A DNA stretch of 64,000 nucleotides from assembly GCA_015499995.1 (NCBI GenBank), contig JADNRV010000042.1, forward strand, positions 284,835 to 348,834. Direction: 5' to 3'. The position numbers and the translations under genes were made by a program. Source of the stretch: Flammula alnicola (taxonomy: Eukaryota > Basidiomycota > Agaricomycetes > Agaricales > Strophariaceae). Below the pieces are notes generated by a model. It worked only from the letters and a program-made list of their open reading frames with translations, did not search any database and was not told where the DNA came from. Below are positions 33,636 to 45,080 of the stretch, one piece after another. Numbering within the stretch: position 1 is the first letter of the stretch; each line of letters begins with the position of its first letter.

Positions 33636-35161
33636 ATGAATTCAAAGCGAAAATCGTCACCCAACCTCTGATACTTATCGTTATGTGTGATTATGTCCAC
33701 CTATTCCCACTGCAAAGGTTGACACCCATACTATCATCAAGTCATGATGATCGTGCGTTTTCCTTCCATTTCCAACTTCCGTCTACATTCTAAACTCTCC
33801 ATGAACAGGCATTCACCGTCGGAGAGCCCATGGACGAGGACATCGTGCCAAGCAACAATATCCCGCACCAGGTACGTGTGGGCCCTTCACAGGATGTCGA
33901 CTTCGATTGACACCCACTTTTTCGTGCAGCCTGGCCAGGGCACAGATTTCGAGAGCAAATATGACTGGTAGATAGCCGATGAGGTGACACGATACTCCTA
34001 CTTATCTATTCGGTCAGACGGACTTCTTCAGGCATGTCCTTGACATCAAGGTACGTTGTTCAGTGCTCAGCTGCAACGGTCTTCTTGATTTCATGGTATT
34101 TGCAAAGGGCATCAGATCTGGAGTCTGAGTATGCCGCCATCATATCATCGACGCCCAGCCCAAGGCGAATTTAGGAAGAGGTCGGGACTTGGAAGAAGCA
34201 AGTGTAGGTCGATTCTAGCTGAAAAAAGGGATAATTTGATTCCTCGTGCAGTGATAGCAACGCCTGACATGAGAGGTCCGGGAAAGAAGAAGAGGAAGGA
34301 CAGCGAGGCTGGGCTGAGCGGAGACGGCCAACCTTTTGTCTTTGAGAAGTCAAGTCCGAACTGTGAGTAGCATCCCTGTTTCCGTTCCCTCCTTCATTGC
34401 CTGACATCCGTTTCGACTTGGTCGTCAAGGTTAAACGTCAAACTTTTAAATGCGAAGCTACAGATTACAAGGCTTTAACTGGACGGATTCTTTCAACCAC
34501 GATTGAGTTGAATGATATCCTACTTAGCAGATGAAACCGTATGTCTCTGCGTTCTGTGCCATTCGGACTCTGAATCGGATTTCGATACTCTAGGGTCGGT
34601 CTCAGCGAAACGAAACCCTGCGACTGATCGCCTTCCTCAAGCTCCGCTCCCCGCCTCGTCCTCGTCCCAAAAATCAATCCCCCAAACCAAATCTGGGCCC
34701 GCGAGTTCAGTGGATGGACCCCTCTATTTCAGCATCATCACGCTAAAATCAGCACGGAAGAAGATCGCCCCCGCGTTCAGCTCCAGCCTCCACCAACCGG
34801 CTGCTGATCACGGGCATGTGCTGCTGAACTTCATCTGCCCGGAGACCTTCGTCGACTATGCGGATTTCGACACCTTGTTACTTTAACTTAAAGACTGGGA
34901 GGGCACGAAGGTGGCGGAGGGGAGAGCAAGAATGTGGTCGAGGCCCTTGAAGATCCTATCGTTGTTCTTGTCTTGTTGAGAACGATGATTCAGAAGGCGG
35001 ATGCTGGGAAGAGTTTGAGTTTGGTGCCAAGTACGCTATCTGCCATCTGCCATCTGATTCTGATTATTTCATGCCCACCGCTGACCATTCTTCGTTTGAC
35101 AGAGGAGATCGATAGCTACATTCCGTTGATAGAGCTGGAGATGCAGCGGCGCAAGTGGTAG
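33636..35161 (+). pseudogene. Unrecognised multi-exon coding region, frames unresolved
   Basis: Several plus-strand segments look coding and are separated by plausible short introns. In order: AFTVGEPMDEDIVPSNNIPH (33808), PGQGTDFESKYDW (33931), TDFFRHVLDIK (34020), ASDLESEYAAIISSTPSP (34112), GPGKKKRKDSEAGLSG (34275), GPLYFSIITLKSARKK (34718) with HVLLNFICPETFVDYADF, EDPIVVLVLLRTMIQKADAG (34950) and EIDSYIPLIELEMQRRKW with TAG at 35159-35161. Phases fail at two or more junctions (near 33970 and 34110), and a TAA interrupts near 34885. I do not recognise a family. It may be a decayed gene of a basidiomycete-specific nuclear protein, judging by the KKKRK-type basic patch. Strand and extent are fairly sure, function is unknown. 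Confidence 0.4.
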
Positions 35162-36107
35162 TGTCGGTCGGTGTTGGAGAAAGATAGCGAGCTCGTCAGT
35201 GGTATGGTACGTTCTCATCTCTGAGTCATTCTCTATAATAATAAATCTTTTTTCATCATTGTACACAGGCTTGACCGGGAAGAAGGAAGGAGGGCAAGAC
35301 GTGCTCATGGATGCAGCTCGGCGGAGTGCTGCCATCCCTACACTAAGTTTCGATGGAGCAGTAAGTACACTATTCCCCCAACTCGGTTATCTCTGTTTCT
35401 TGACCGCGTTCAAGGACCCTGCCCGCGTATCAGTATCAGTATGAAGGAGAATGGGCCTCGGCGCGGATCTTCAGCCGCATCCGCAGGGTGTAATATCTTG
35501 CAGGCTTATCCCTTGTTTAGGCCGTACAGTGCGTGCATTTACTTTTCCGTATCTATGTCTCTGAGTGCGATACTGACCACATCATCCGCACTTTTAGAAT
35601 AGTGAATACTGCCATATTGACGGAACTCCGCCCGCCCACGAAAGAGCGTATTGCGGCGACTGACGAGTGCAACAGGCCCGGCTGGCAGCGAGAACTTTAT
35701 CTTCTGAATGCTGCTGACGAACTCACGCAGGTGTAGGTTGGGCATTAACTTGGCGACGGCCGATATTGTCATCATGTACATATGTACGATAGCCATCGGT
35801 TTCTCTAAATTCGCTGTGACGTGGCGTTTCGGTTTCGTTGATGTTGGCTGCACTTTCTAAATATATTTGTCTGTATATTGACCATCAATATACGGACTGA
35901 TATGGAAATTGTGATCTATGAAATGCGAGGTTACGAGTGCGACATAGAGTGAGGTCTATGTGACGAGAGTGCTTGAGTGATCGGCAGAATTTCTCTGCCT
36001 CTCACCACGCACTGAGCTATCGAAGTTCTATCGTATTCAGCAAGTTTCTCTCAGAACTTCATTCCATTTTCAATTATCAACAATCTATACTTATTCTTCA
36101 CGCCATC
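35162..36107. other. Intergenic
   Basis: Fragments such as 35260-35360 (plus) have coding-like composition but cannot be linked to a gene. Nothing else supported. Confidence 0.35.
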
Positions 36108-36538
36108 ATGCCTGATTTTCAGAACCTTCATCTTCTCACTTGCCCGGATTACACTGCGGATGCTTATTCCTCGGCTCGAGCAAAATTGGTGTCCGGCACT
36201 GTCACCGAAGAGATGGCAATCCAGCAATTGGCTCTGGCGTGGTCCGCCGGGAATGATGCCGACAAAGCGACGTGGGATCAAGCCGTGGAATTGGTGGCCG
36301 CCAAGATCCAGGAACAAGACGACATCCTACATAAAGCCTAAAGGAGGACAAGAAGCAAAATAAGGCGAAGTACTTGCCCGTTCAGGATCGTGCTGTTCCC
36401 ACCTCCCAACCTGTGGACAGTGCCCCTAGGGACGCTACCCTATGGTCAAAAAAAAAAAGGCCCATAACCCAAAAATTCTGGTACTACAAATATTGCTACA
36501 GGAGGGGAGACAAAACATCAATGCGACGGACATCCTAG
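36108..36538 (+). mobile_element. Gag-like retroelement-associated remnant
   Basis: ATG at 36108. MPDFQNLHLLTCPDYTADAY, then TVTEEMAIQQLALAW and NDADKATWDQAVE, match the N-terminus of a gag-like protein family multiplied across Agaricomycete genomes. After an in-frame TAA at 36339-36341 the next frame continues with the family's KNKAKYLPVQDR-type region (NKAKYLPVQDRAVPT) and QKFWYYKYCYRRG, to a TAG at 36536-36538. The C-terminal half is missing. The remnant ends within the last codons of the convergent ankyrin-MYND gene. No polymerase or terminal repeats are visible nearby. Confidence 0.5.
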
Positions 36539-37982
36539 AACGGCTGCTCAGCCAGGACTTCAGAAATTTTCACAGTAAGCTCGTCCTTGCTCTTCAACTC
36601 CGCCGCGAAGTAGGCCTTGGAGCCACCAACACCTTTCGCTACGATGACCTGTGCCAGCTGGTCATAGGCCGTAGGCCCATCATGTCTATGAATCTGACAC
36701 ACGAAGTCCCTCTTCTTGGTATACACGAAGAACGGCCCCGCGCCCGGCGTTGGCTTGTTCGTTACCATGTCGTACGGAACCTGCACCTTGATAACGAGGT
36801 TCTTGGACTCCGAGTCGATCCGCTTGGGTGTATGGGCTGAGCGATGGTGCGTCTCGGGCGTGGGGGTGTTGATCCCGAAGAACTTGTTTTGGAGCTCTTT
36901 GGTGGGTATGATGGAGCCCCCGTGCTCGTAGAAGGGCTTGAAAGTGAGTGTGTTGGAGGTGGAGAAGGACTGGCATGTCTTTTTGTGCTCAGACCATGCT
37001 TTGCCTGGTGCATGTCGTGTCGGTAATCTAAGGAGGGGATGAAGAAACAAGTAGACGTACGTTGACATTCTACAGAGCAGTATCGCGCAACATGGCACTT
37101 GCTGCAGTTCTTCAACGGCGCATCCATCCGTCCGCAGTAATCACACCGCTTCTCAACCCGCGGCGCCTCCGCTCCCGCCCTTCTCCTGACCCACTTCTGC
37201 ACAGTCGCAGTGATCTGTGGGCCAAACGACAGCATCGATGTTCTCGGCGTCACCCCATCCGCCTCCTTGATGTCTAAATCAGCACCAAATTCCATGAGCA
37301 GGTCAATTCCAGCCAGATGGCTCTTCAGAAACGCGCCAAAGAGAGGCACCTCTCCGTAACGGCTTTGGTAATTCACGTCTGCGCCGGCTGCCAAGAGGTC
37401 CCGAGCGAGAGCGAGTTGGAGAGAGGGGCCGGAAACGGCGTGGTAGAGAGCAGTAAGGCCAGCTATGTCCGGGACGTCGACGGGGAGACCGCAGGATATG
37501 AGATATTTGAGGACGTCCATATGCTTCGTGGTTCCGTCGTACTGGACTCGCTGAGCCCCTGCGACGACGAGGGTGGCGTAGCCAAACTCAAATGGAGTTT
37601 CGGTGCCTTCGAGATCTGGCGCTCTCCCAGCCTCGATTTCCTAGAAAATTGGTAGGGATTCATGAAAGGTGAAATAGATTGTATTGCACGGACCTGTCGG
37701 ACCATGTCTATTTTGCCAACGTAGCAGCACAAGCCAAAAGGAGAGAGTCTCATAGCTTGGAAGCTCATGCTTTCTACGCAAATATTAGCGGAGTTGAATG
37801 ATAGATCTCGAACACATGCACGCACGATGAACGTATAGGTCACGAAGCCTCTGCCCGCCGTTCTTCAGCTTTATAAAACCAGGCTGTGCGAGGATGTCCC
37901 TCATTTCTTGTGTCACGGTGAGTCCACCATCGCTTTTACCGGAATACGATTCAAAGGCCTGTCGGATACTGAGAAGGGACAT
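36535..37982 (-). CDS. Ankyrin-repeat protein with MYND zinc finger
   Basis: ATG at 37980-37982 (MSLLSIRQAFESYSGK). Four introns (near 37787-37830, 37640-37693, 37008-37062) join in frame. The middle holds ankyrin-type repeats: MDVLKYLISCGLPVD, AGLTALYHAV, ARDLLAAGADVNYQS, GIDLLMEFGADLDI. The MYND finger follows, CDYCGRMDAPLKNCSKC, ARYCSVEC and WSEHKKTC, with all eight Cys/His ligands present across an intron. The last ~130 residues (VIKVQVPYDMVTN, KRDFVCQIHR) form a conserved C-terminal domain of this mushroom family. MYND fingers bind proline-rich partners, so a scaffold or transcription co-factor role is likely, but nothing here shows the partner. TAG stop at 36535-36537. Confidence 0.85.
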
Positions 37983-38518
37983 TCGAAACCTTCCCTCGAG
38001 AATGTGGTTTGAAGACAAAGGATAAATTTGGTTTCAAACCTGCGATCGCAAACTGGAGGCTATTGATCAACAACACCAAATATTCTGATTGGCGCCGACC
38101 TACTGGCACCGAGGATTACACGAGGAGCTGGGTTGTGGACCATCACGAAGTATACTTATCTGCGACGTATGAAGAAGACATTTTAGCCGTGTAAGTACGC
38201 AGAAGTCACACTGATCAGCAGGAGACGAGCAGGCCAAGCAGGCCAAGCCTCGACGAGCCGCCCCGACTGCCGACGAGCCACGATCGACGACGCCCGAGCA
38301 GGCGGAGGGAACGGAACGAATCGACCGATGTTGAGCCAAGACAAGCGCCTAAATAGGCCAAAGGGGCGCTTAAACGAAAAGACCAAGGCGAAACAAACGA
38401 AAACCACGATTGACGAGGGCATCGTCGACAACGAGCTGGCAGAAGGAGCGGGACGATGCCCTACACCCCGGGCATCACTGACCAGAAGTAGGAATGCACA
38501 GGACTGAGCGGACATTCG
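37983..38518. other. Intergenic
   Basis: GC-richer stretch with repeated AGCAGGCCA motifs (38230-38250). It may include the lost 5' end of the RPN6 relic, but I cannot align it. Confidence 0.35.
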
Positions 38519-39210
38519 TCACGCAACCGAGGGCTTTCATGTCCTCAATGGCGAAAGCCAAGACCACAAAACTCAGTGCGTTATCTTGCCTACTTTCCGA
38601 TGTATTTCCCCTTTTGACATAGCTTGCTTGTAGTACAAACCCTCTAGGTTACTTCAACGCAATCGCATGCAGCCAAAAGGTGCAGATCAAGACCCTAACG
38701 GACAACATCGCCTGCGCGAAGAGTGAGAAGCGGATATTCCTCCATCATAGTCTCGAGACGCGACTCGTTGGCCTGTACGTACCATGTCCTCTCTATGTGT
38801 CATTCTTCCTTCCACATTTCCGTCTCAATGTGGGATACTTATAATTTGTACAGATAACTTGAATTACGCCAATAAGGCGCCGCACTTGCCCTCATCGACA
38901 CCCTCCATCGTCACGGAGCTACAGCTCCTCGAAAGTTGCGTCTATTGAGGGATCGGCAATCTCGCAAAATCCAAGGTGCATCCACATTTCTCCTCTCAAA
39001 ACCAAGGCTCTAACTCCTCACTAACTTAGGCCGCTCTTACATCCTCACTCACAGCCGCCAACTCGATCTAGGACCGTCCAAGCCGCCCTCGATCTTCAAT
39101 CCGGCATCCTCCACGCCGAAGACAAGGACTACACGACCCTCTATTCTCACTTTCTCGGAGCGTTCGACAATATGTCCAGATACCAAATGTGGGGACAAAC
39201 GGAAATATTC
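38519..39210 (+). pseudogene. RPN6: RPN6/PSMD11 (26S proteasome lid subunit) relic
   Basis: Fragments align in order with the N-terminal half of RPN6, a PCI-type lid subunit of the 26S proteasome: FMSSMAKAKTTKL (38540), KVQIKTLTDNIACAKSEKRI then FLHHSLETRLVGL (38677-38772), ALALIDTL (38890), TELQLLESCVY and GIGNLAKSK (38920-38975), AALTSSLTAANSI (39031), and LDLQSGILHAEDKDYTTLYS with FLGAFDN (39090-39175). TAA codons interrupt near 38858 and 38875, TGA near 38950 and TAG near 39068, and frames shift between blocks. Two introns (38773-38853 and 38973-39030) remain at sensible places, so this is a decayed genomic duplicate and not a retrocopy. The C-terminal PCI domain is absent. A functional RPN6 must lie elsewhere. 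Confidence 0.8.
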
Positions 39211-40478
39211 TAAGCAACAAAACCGAATAAGAACCCATTGTAGTTTCAACTCATATAAGAAATCATAAAATCGTCCAAATAGTAGAGAAATGCACAGCAA
39301 TATGTGGATGTGTATAAAATGATCATTCCTAAAATACGACGTAGTAGAAAGCGGGAGATCAGAGTCCGAATAGCAGCGTAGTTGTAGTGGTAATAAGATT
39401 GTCCAACTTCGGATGGTGAATCGTGATTTGTGGTATAATGATAATAAGGGAAAGAAAGAAGGTAAAGAGCGGAAGTTACGGTGAAAAAAGGGTCGAAGAA
39501 AGAGATACCAAGGTATATGCAATCTAGTCCATGAAACCTAAAAAAAAGTCCTGTGATTAATGCGAATCCTGCATCCAATGATTTAGATGATAGATATTGC
39601 TAGGAAGTCTTCATTAAAATATGCAAACAAGAGACAAATCGAGGCGAGAGGAATAAGTCCGGAAGATTTTGCGACATGCCCGCTGGTAAGGACAGCCGTT
39701 CGTTATGACGTGGCATGGTGATAATCCGGCATGGAGGGTATAGCGTTCGCATAGTACATCGAGATATGGTATACGGATATCTGGTCCATGAATGGGCAAG
39801 GTATGCGTTGACAAAAACACGCTAGATCGTCACGATGGTGCGTCGGGACGAGACGGCGGTTGTCGAGAATGGATGGAGGGTATATGAACGGTGCGATTCA
39901 CTGATAGGCGAAATATTTATGCACATGAACATCCTGAGTAGCGCGAGGAGAGGCGATCATGACGAAGATAACATTCGGTATAAATGCACCTTGGACTCGG
40001 AGCAGCAAGCACTCTGCTCCAAAACCCGAGAACTAGAATGTGCATGACCACCATGTGCTTCCGCCACGATCAAGAAGAATCAACGAATCCCAAACGTAAG
40101 ATGGGAGGCAATCAGTTAGCGGAAGGTTCCTATGGAATAGTAGTAGGATCAGTACGAGGTTCGACCAGAAAACATCGCGAAAGAAAGCAAATAGGGAAAT
40201 GTGGAATAAGGGAGGAATAAACGAAAAGTAAAGAGAAAGAGAGCGCCAACGGAGACCACACAGCCCAACAACGCAGGGAAAGATAGTGGAAGACTTACAA
40301 AAAAAAATAAAACAACCTTCAACCATGCTCTACACTCCTCAAAAAGAATCCGATCCGCGGCCTACCAACGCCTAAAATCCGACGACCCTTTCACACGAAC
40401 GTACTTTTCTCCAGCACACCTCCACCTACCCCACCTGGCCCCCTCCTGCACCCACTTCCTCCTTGCCAACACCACTGC
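39211..40478. other. Intergenic
   Basis: 3' flank of the KRE6-like gene. I searched the minus strand for the missing GH16 domain (DEFN, WQTxNxEWYDP-type motifs) and saw none. Purine-rich sequence near 40300-40320 could lie in the 3' UTR. Confidence 0.45.
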
Positions 40479-42664
40479 TCACGCGTCGCCATCCCTCGCA
40501 AACTCCAACTCCATCCACCTCTTATCCATAGCCAACCCCCTCGCATTATTGCCCGAGTCCGCGACAGCCTGTCCCGTCGCATTAATCCTTGTATTCCCCA
40601 AAATCTTCGTCGACACCCCATTGTCCGAATACGCCTTCGTGATCGGGAGCAAGATGAACAAGCACAAGAGACCGGTGATGAGCACCACGAGCGTCGACAG
40701 GTTCGTGAAGCCGCGCCACGAGATCGAGTTGGATCGCTGTCTACTCCTCACTGGGACGACCGGCGCGGTGGCTTTTCCATTGGGTGAGGGACCTTTCGTC
40801 GGTCCAGAGGAGGAGGAAGTATTGGAGGAGTGCATCCCGGAGGCAGGACGCGACAGCGAAGCAGAAAGCTTGCCGTCGTTCGGGAGCTTCATGTCAATGT
40901 CGTCCACTTCCAGATCGTACAACCAGTCATCTTCGTCATCGTCATCGTCGTCCTCGTCCGGATCGTAAGCATACGCCACTAGCCCGCCATGTGGACGGTT
41001 GAGGTCGCCAACCGACGGTGTGCGCATACCAAATGCGGACAAAACAGGCGTACCGGGTGTACCCGGCGTCCCACCTCTCGGCGTACCCATCAACCCCACC
41101 ACAGGATACTTGGAGTCTCCATCGAGCGACACGATCGAGTCACCCGAGACCGAGTACGTCGAGTTCCTATTGAGGTGCGAGAGGCCAGGTGGCGGCATCG
41201 CCAACGCCCCGTCCTCGGTCGCGGAGATGCGGTAGAGGATCATGGAGCCACGCGATCCAGATGTGTGCAGATTCGATTGAAGGGTGCTCGACGCGTTCAT
41301 CGGCGACGATCCGCGTTCGTTGATCGATCCACTACCTGCACCTCGGAGACCCGAGAACCCAAGGATCGACGAGCCGGAGCCAGAGGCAAGGACACGGTTC
41401 TCTTCCGAAGCGATGTGTTGGATGTACTTGTTGCTCCCTCTCGAGCCTGGACGGGCAAACGACGAGGAGGGGTAAGTCCCAAAGTGTGCTGGTCCAGACG
41501 TAGAGGTTGAGTTGGACGATGATGTCACGCCTGCTGGTGACGGTGCTGAACCGGATGCCGGAAGAGAAGGGGCTGTAGCTGCAGAAGCACCGGAGGGTCT
41601 AGCTTGAGGCTGGCCTCCGGCAGGTAGGATACTGGGATGCGTCTTGGCCGTTTGATGCGAAACAGTATTCGGTGTTGAAGAAGAGGCTGATGTGGAGGCG
41701 TTGGCGTTCATCGATGACGCGAAATTATGGGGTGCATTTGACGTCAATACCAAGAACGGAGGGCCTGATTGCGCCGGTAGCGCCGACGTAGCAAGCGGCG
41801 AGGATGCAAATGACTTGAAAGACGATGAACGGGGGCTGCGTGACGAGACCGTTGCTGAACCTGAGCCTGCGCCTGCTGGTGTTGAGGCCGGCGATCCCGA
41901 CGTCGACTGTAACGTGGAAGGTGTCATGAACTGATCGCTGCCAATCCCGAGATTAACGTTCAACGGGATCTGAGGTGCTCCTGTGTTGCCAAGGGTATTC
42001 GAAGAGTTGGAGGAAGACGATGCGGATGCAGAGCCAATACCGAAGGCGCTCGATGGCGAAGAAGTAGAAGCGGCGAAGGAAGTGGACGCGGGAAATGCTG
42101 ATGGAGGAGAAGTTGATGGTGGTCGTGTTGCTGATGGTGGTGCGGAAGGAACGAGCACAGGCGTCAAATCCAAGGCCGAGTGGGATGGCGAGGTGCGCGT
42201 GTAAGTGCGCGCTTGGGCGGGTATACGGGGTGGTATGGGGGGAGTTGGAGGGCCTCCTTGTTGGAAGGTGCGTTGCTGAGAGGAGGGATTTGATGCAGAG
42301 GCTGTGTAAGGATTGGTTAGCATGCGAAAAGACGGAGAGATAAGGCCGCCGGGAATATAACGGATAAAGCCGCCGTGGAAGAGGCGAACGATAGACGAGA
42401 GTGTGATTCACGATAAGAATAAAAGGAAACGCAAGTATGTAACAAAGGGCGGGAATGAGAAGACTTACGAGCACCATCATCACCAAGAGCGGCTGACCCG
42501 AGCCTGCCGGAGGGTAATCCAGGAGAAGGAGGAAGCATCGCCTCCCTCTCCTCATCCCGGCCTGTTCTTCCACCAGCGCGGAAGTGAGGAACGTCGAAGT
42601 CCACCTCCTCATATGCATTGACCCAAGAATCTCTATCGCGCGGTGTGCCTGTTGACGAGCTCAT
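40479..42664 (-). CDS. KRE6/SKN1-like type II membrane protein lacking GH16
   Basis: ATG at 42662-42664. Exon 1 is 42469-42664 and exon 2 is 40479-42301, joined in frame. About 590 of ~670 residues are a Ser/Pro/Ala-rich cytosolic region with an acidic run (DPDEDDDDDDEDDWLYDLEV) near the end. One transmembrane segment follows (FTNLSTLVVLITGLLCLFIL), then RINATGQA, an arrangement typical of basidiomycete KRE6/SKN1 beta-1,6-glucan synthesis proteins. In those proteins a GH16-type catalytic domain of ~400 residues follows in the lumen. Here only ~35 residues remain before a TGA at 40479-40481. A good donor (gtgagc) overlaps the stop, so a further exon is conceivable, but no GH16 motif is present down to the RPN6 relic. 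It is either a truncated copy or a membrane anchor with a new role. Confidence 0.65.
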
Positions 42665-44212
42665 GTCGCGGGGGTTTGCCTTTGGGATTGTTGATCAGGC
42701 GAGGAGAGCTTGGCGGGGTTGTGAGCGAGGACTTGGAGGACCGGCGAGGTGTTCAACGTGCGTAACGCGCAGGACAAGGTGGTGGATGGCTGGTGGATGG
42801 GAGGAAGCAGGTGTGAGTGTGAGAATTTCGTGAGAGAATCGATCGATATATGACATACCAAAACCGCTTTAAGAGCCGATGGTCCCGGGTGAATAGTTGA
42901 CGGGATTGATTCCAATTATTCTCTAGTTTCGAGAGCGAGGGGTTTGTTGAAGAAGGGAAAGAAAACAGAACAGAGAGAAAGGGAGACAAGGTGGGACAAA
43001 AAAGCAGAGCCCAGACTTAGAGAAGCGTGCGGCAGCCGACGTTTACCCAGCGGCCCACTCAGAGTGCGTGGGACCCGGCGAGTAAGCCACCCGTCTTCCA
43101 CTCTTTTTATTTCCCCCTTCCTCGTTGCCGAAAGACACAGGAAATGATGGAACGGCGCAAAGGGACACCGCACGACACGCCTTCATACGGATATCGTCAC
43201 CACACATGACCGTGACTTCTCCGCTGGACATGGCGAATATTAATGGGACCGCTCCTGTCACGCTCGGCTCCCGCCACCCGAATCCGACGTTTCAGGACAA
43301 GTGTTCTGGCCCCTGGGATGGCGCTGGGAAATGGGGAGGTTTGGGGGGTATGGCGGCTCAATGGGTTACGACAGTGATACAAGCGTGGTTGTCCACGGAA
43401 TTCATTCACGGACGCCAAGACCAAGATCTGAGAGGTGTTTTGCGGACTGCACGTAAGCTATGATACATACCAGCAGATTGCAAACGGGCGCACCGTCCTG
43501 CACCGTCTGCTGCTGATCTGCATTCTTCTTTATCACCGTCCACTCCGATTAGTAGACCAGGTGCGATTGTAACCCGTCTTCATGTTAGAACTTAGAAGAG
43601 AAGGCGGCAGTACATCGCGTTAAGAAGGACAAGCCTTGAGCTTGCCCTGTCTATCTGACGCAACCCAACGCCTGACCCTCGATAATTGTATGTACTTAGA
43701 CCCCCTCGTTCCAGCTTTTCGTCAATCCCTGGCCCCGGCGAATGCTGTCGAATACAATCCTCTCGAATAGAACCAATGTCAAACTCGAGGCTGGCTGGAA
43801 GCCTCGCGGCCGGTCGACAATTGATGCATGTGCGTCACTCGGACTCGGTATCGCGCGCGAGTTTACTCGTCCCTACGTCAGCATCGTTTCAAATTGCCCA
43901 AACTTGCGACGTCCTCGTATTAATACACATCTTCGAGCCAATCGTACAAGTTGGTCGTCCGGAACATCCAGTGCTATCTGGCAGTGCTAACCATCGGCAC
44001 TAGCTTATCCGTGACATCAGTAAATCGTGGAAAAGTTGGTATGTGGTTGTGGCTCCGACAACCCGGTGGCAGTGTTGCGACTTATGCCGTAGGATTTACC
44101 GATCGCTGGCGGGTGCCGAGGATGCCGAGGGTCCACGTGACTCTCGATTTACAAGGTCACGTGTGCGCTGCGCGCCTCCACCAACGCGGCGGGCAGCGCG
44201 CTCTCGACGCTC
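42665..44212. other. Promoter side of the KRE6-like gene and gene-poor DNA
   Basis: 42665-43180 is pyrimidine-rich on the minus strand, as expected for a promoter/5' UTR. 43204-43463 (plus) holds an 85-codon frame with no domain. Nothing else recognised. Confidence 0.4.
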
Positions 44213-44250
44213 TTGCCTTGGGACGGACGGATTGCCTTGGGACAGACGGA
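44213..44250. repeat. 19-base tandem duplication
   Basis: TTGCCTTGGGAC[G/A]GACGGA twice in tandem, one mismatch. Confidence 0.9.
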
Positions 44251-44329
44251 TTACGGATTGATGGCTCGGAGATAAGTACGAATAAAATGCTATGAATAAA
44301 ACGCGCCCAAAAATAGTTTTTCTTCGACA

Positions 44330-44357
44330 GCGCCTGTTGTTCGGCGCCTGTTGTTCG
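44330..44357. repeat. 14-base tandem duplication
   Basis: GCGCCTGTTGTTCG twice in tandem, perfect. Confidence 0.9.
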
Positions 44358-44401
44358 GGTCCTTCCCACCGCCTCTCGCGCGCCCTCCCCTGCCCCCTCT
44401 T

Positions 44402-44465
44402 CGATTAGACACTCGATTAGACACTTACAACACTTATACAATTAGACACTTACAACACTTATACA
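44402..44465. repeat. 25-base tandem duplication with partial third copy
   Basis: Two perfect 25-base units (44416-44440 and 44441-44465) beginning ATTAGACACTTACAACACTT, preceded by a partial unit at 44402-44413. Confidence 0.9.
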
Positions 44466-44634
44466 GCTGATATAAAATATATAATGGTTGTAAAATGCGA
44501 TATACCCTTTGATATGACAAATGACATGAATGAATTGCATGAATGCCCTCAATAAGCTAAAATCACCCGGTTCGCTCATATAAGTATTGTTCTGGCAGCA
44601 TAAGTAGTCATAAGAACTTATTTTCGAACAATTT

Positions 44635-44659
44635 ACCGTAAATCAGCTCGATTTACGGT
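44635..44659. repeat. Inverted repeat
   Basis: Arms ACCGTAAAT and ATTTACGGT around a seven-base loop. Confidence 0.75.
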
Positions 44660-44865
44660 CAATTTACAGCGAACCCGAGCTGGTTCACGACCCCATTTGC
44701 TTATTTTCAATTCCTCAGAGGTCCCTTGACCCTGTCAGGGCCCTGTTCGGCTCATGAACGCACAGCTGTCAGGTGCCGAAACCATGTAAAAAAGGTGCAG
44801 AGGGGTTTCCTTGAGGCCTCTGTGCTTGCAAAATTCTCTGCAATAAATTTTTGTACTTTAATTTA

Positions 44866-44891
44866 CAGGCATCTGAAGCAGGCATCTGAAG
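44866..44891. repeat. 13-base tandem duplication
   Basis: CAGGCATCTGAAG twice in tandem, perfect. Confidence 0.9.
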
Positions 44892-45056
44892 CTGAAAACC
44901 TCGAAAATGGCTTGTTTCCGAGGCTCAAAATTCCGAAATTTGCCTCACAATGTACTTTACTATTTCGCGGCATGTCTTGCCAAGCCGAAAATGACATTCT
45001 TGCATTTCCCTTTCGAGTTTCGTGGGTTCTCGCATCAGGGTTACACATGTCACGTG

Positions 45057-45080
45057 CCAGGCGTAAATCCAGGCGTAAAT
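45057..45080. repeat. 12-base tandem duplication
   Basis: CCAGGCGTAAAT twice in tandem, perfect. Confidence 0.9.

Noticed and set aside
39049..39578. Minus-strand frames of 110-157 codons with hydrophobic runs
   Set aside because: They overlap the RPN6 relic and its 3' flank in antisense; hydrophobic runs come from pyrimidine-rich DNA. I also checked for a GH16 domain here and saw none.
40549..41510. Plus-strand open frames of 70-170 codons
   Set aside because: They are antisense to the Ser/Pro-rich KRE6-like exon; codon bias alone explains them.
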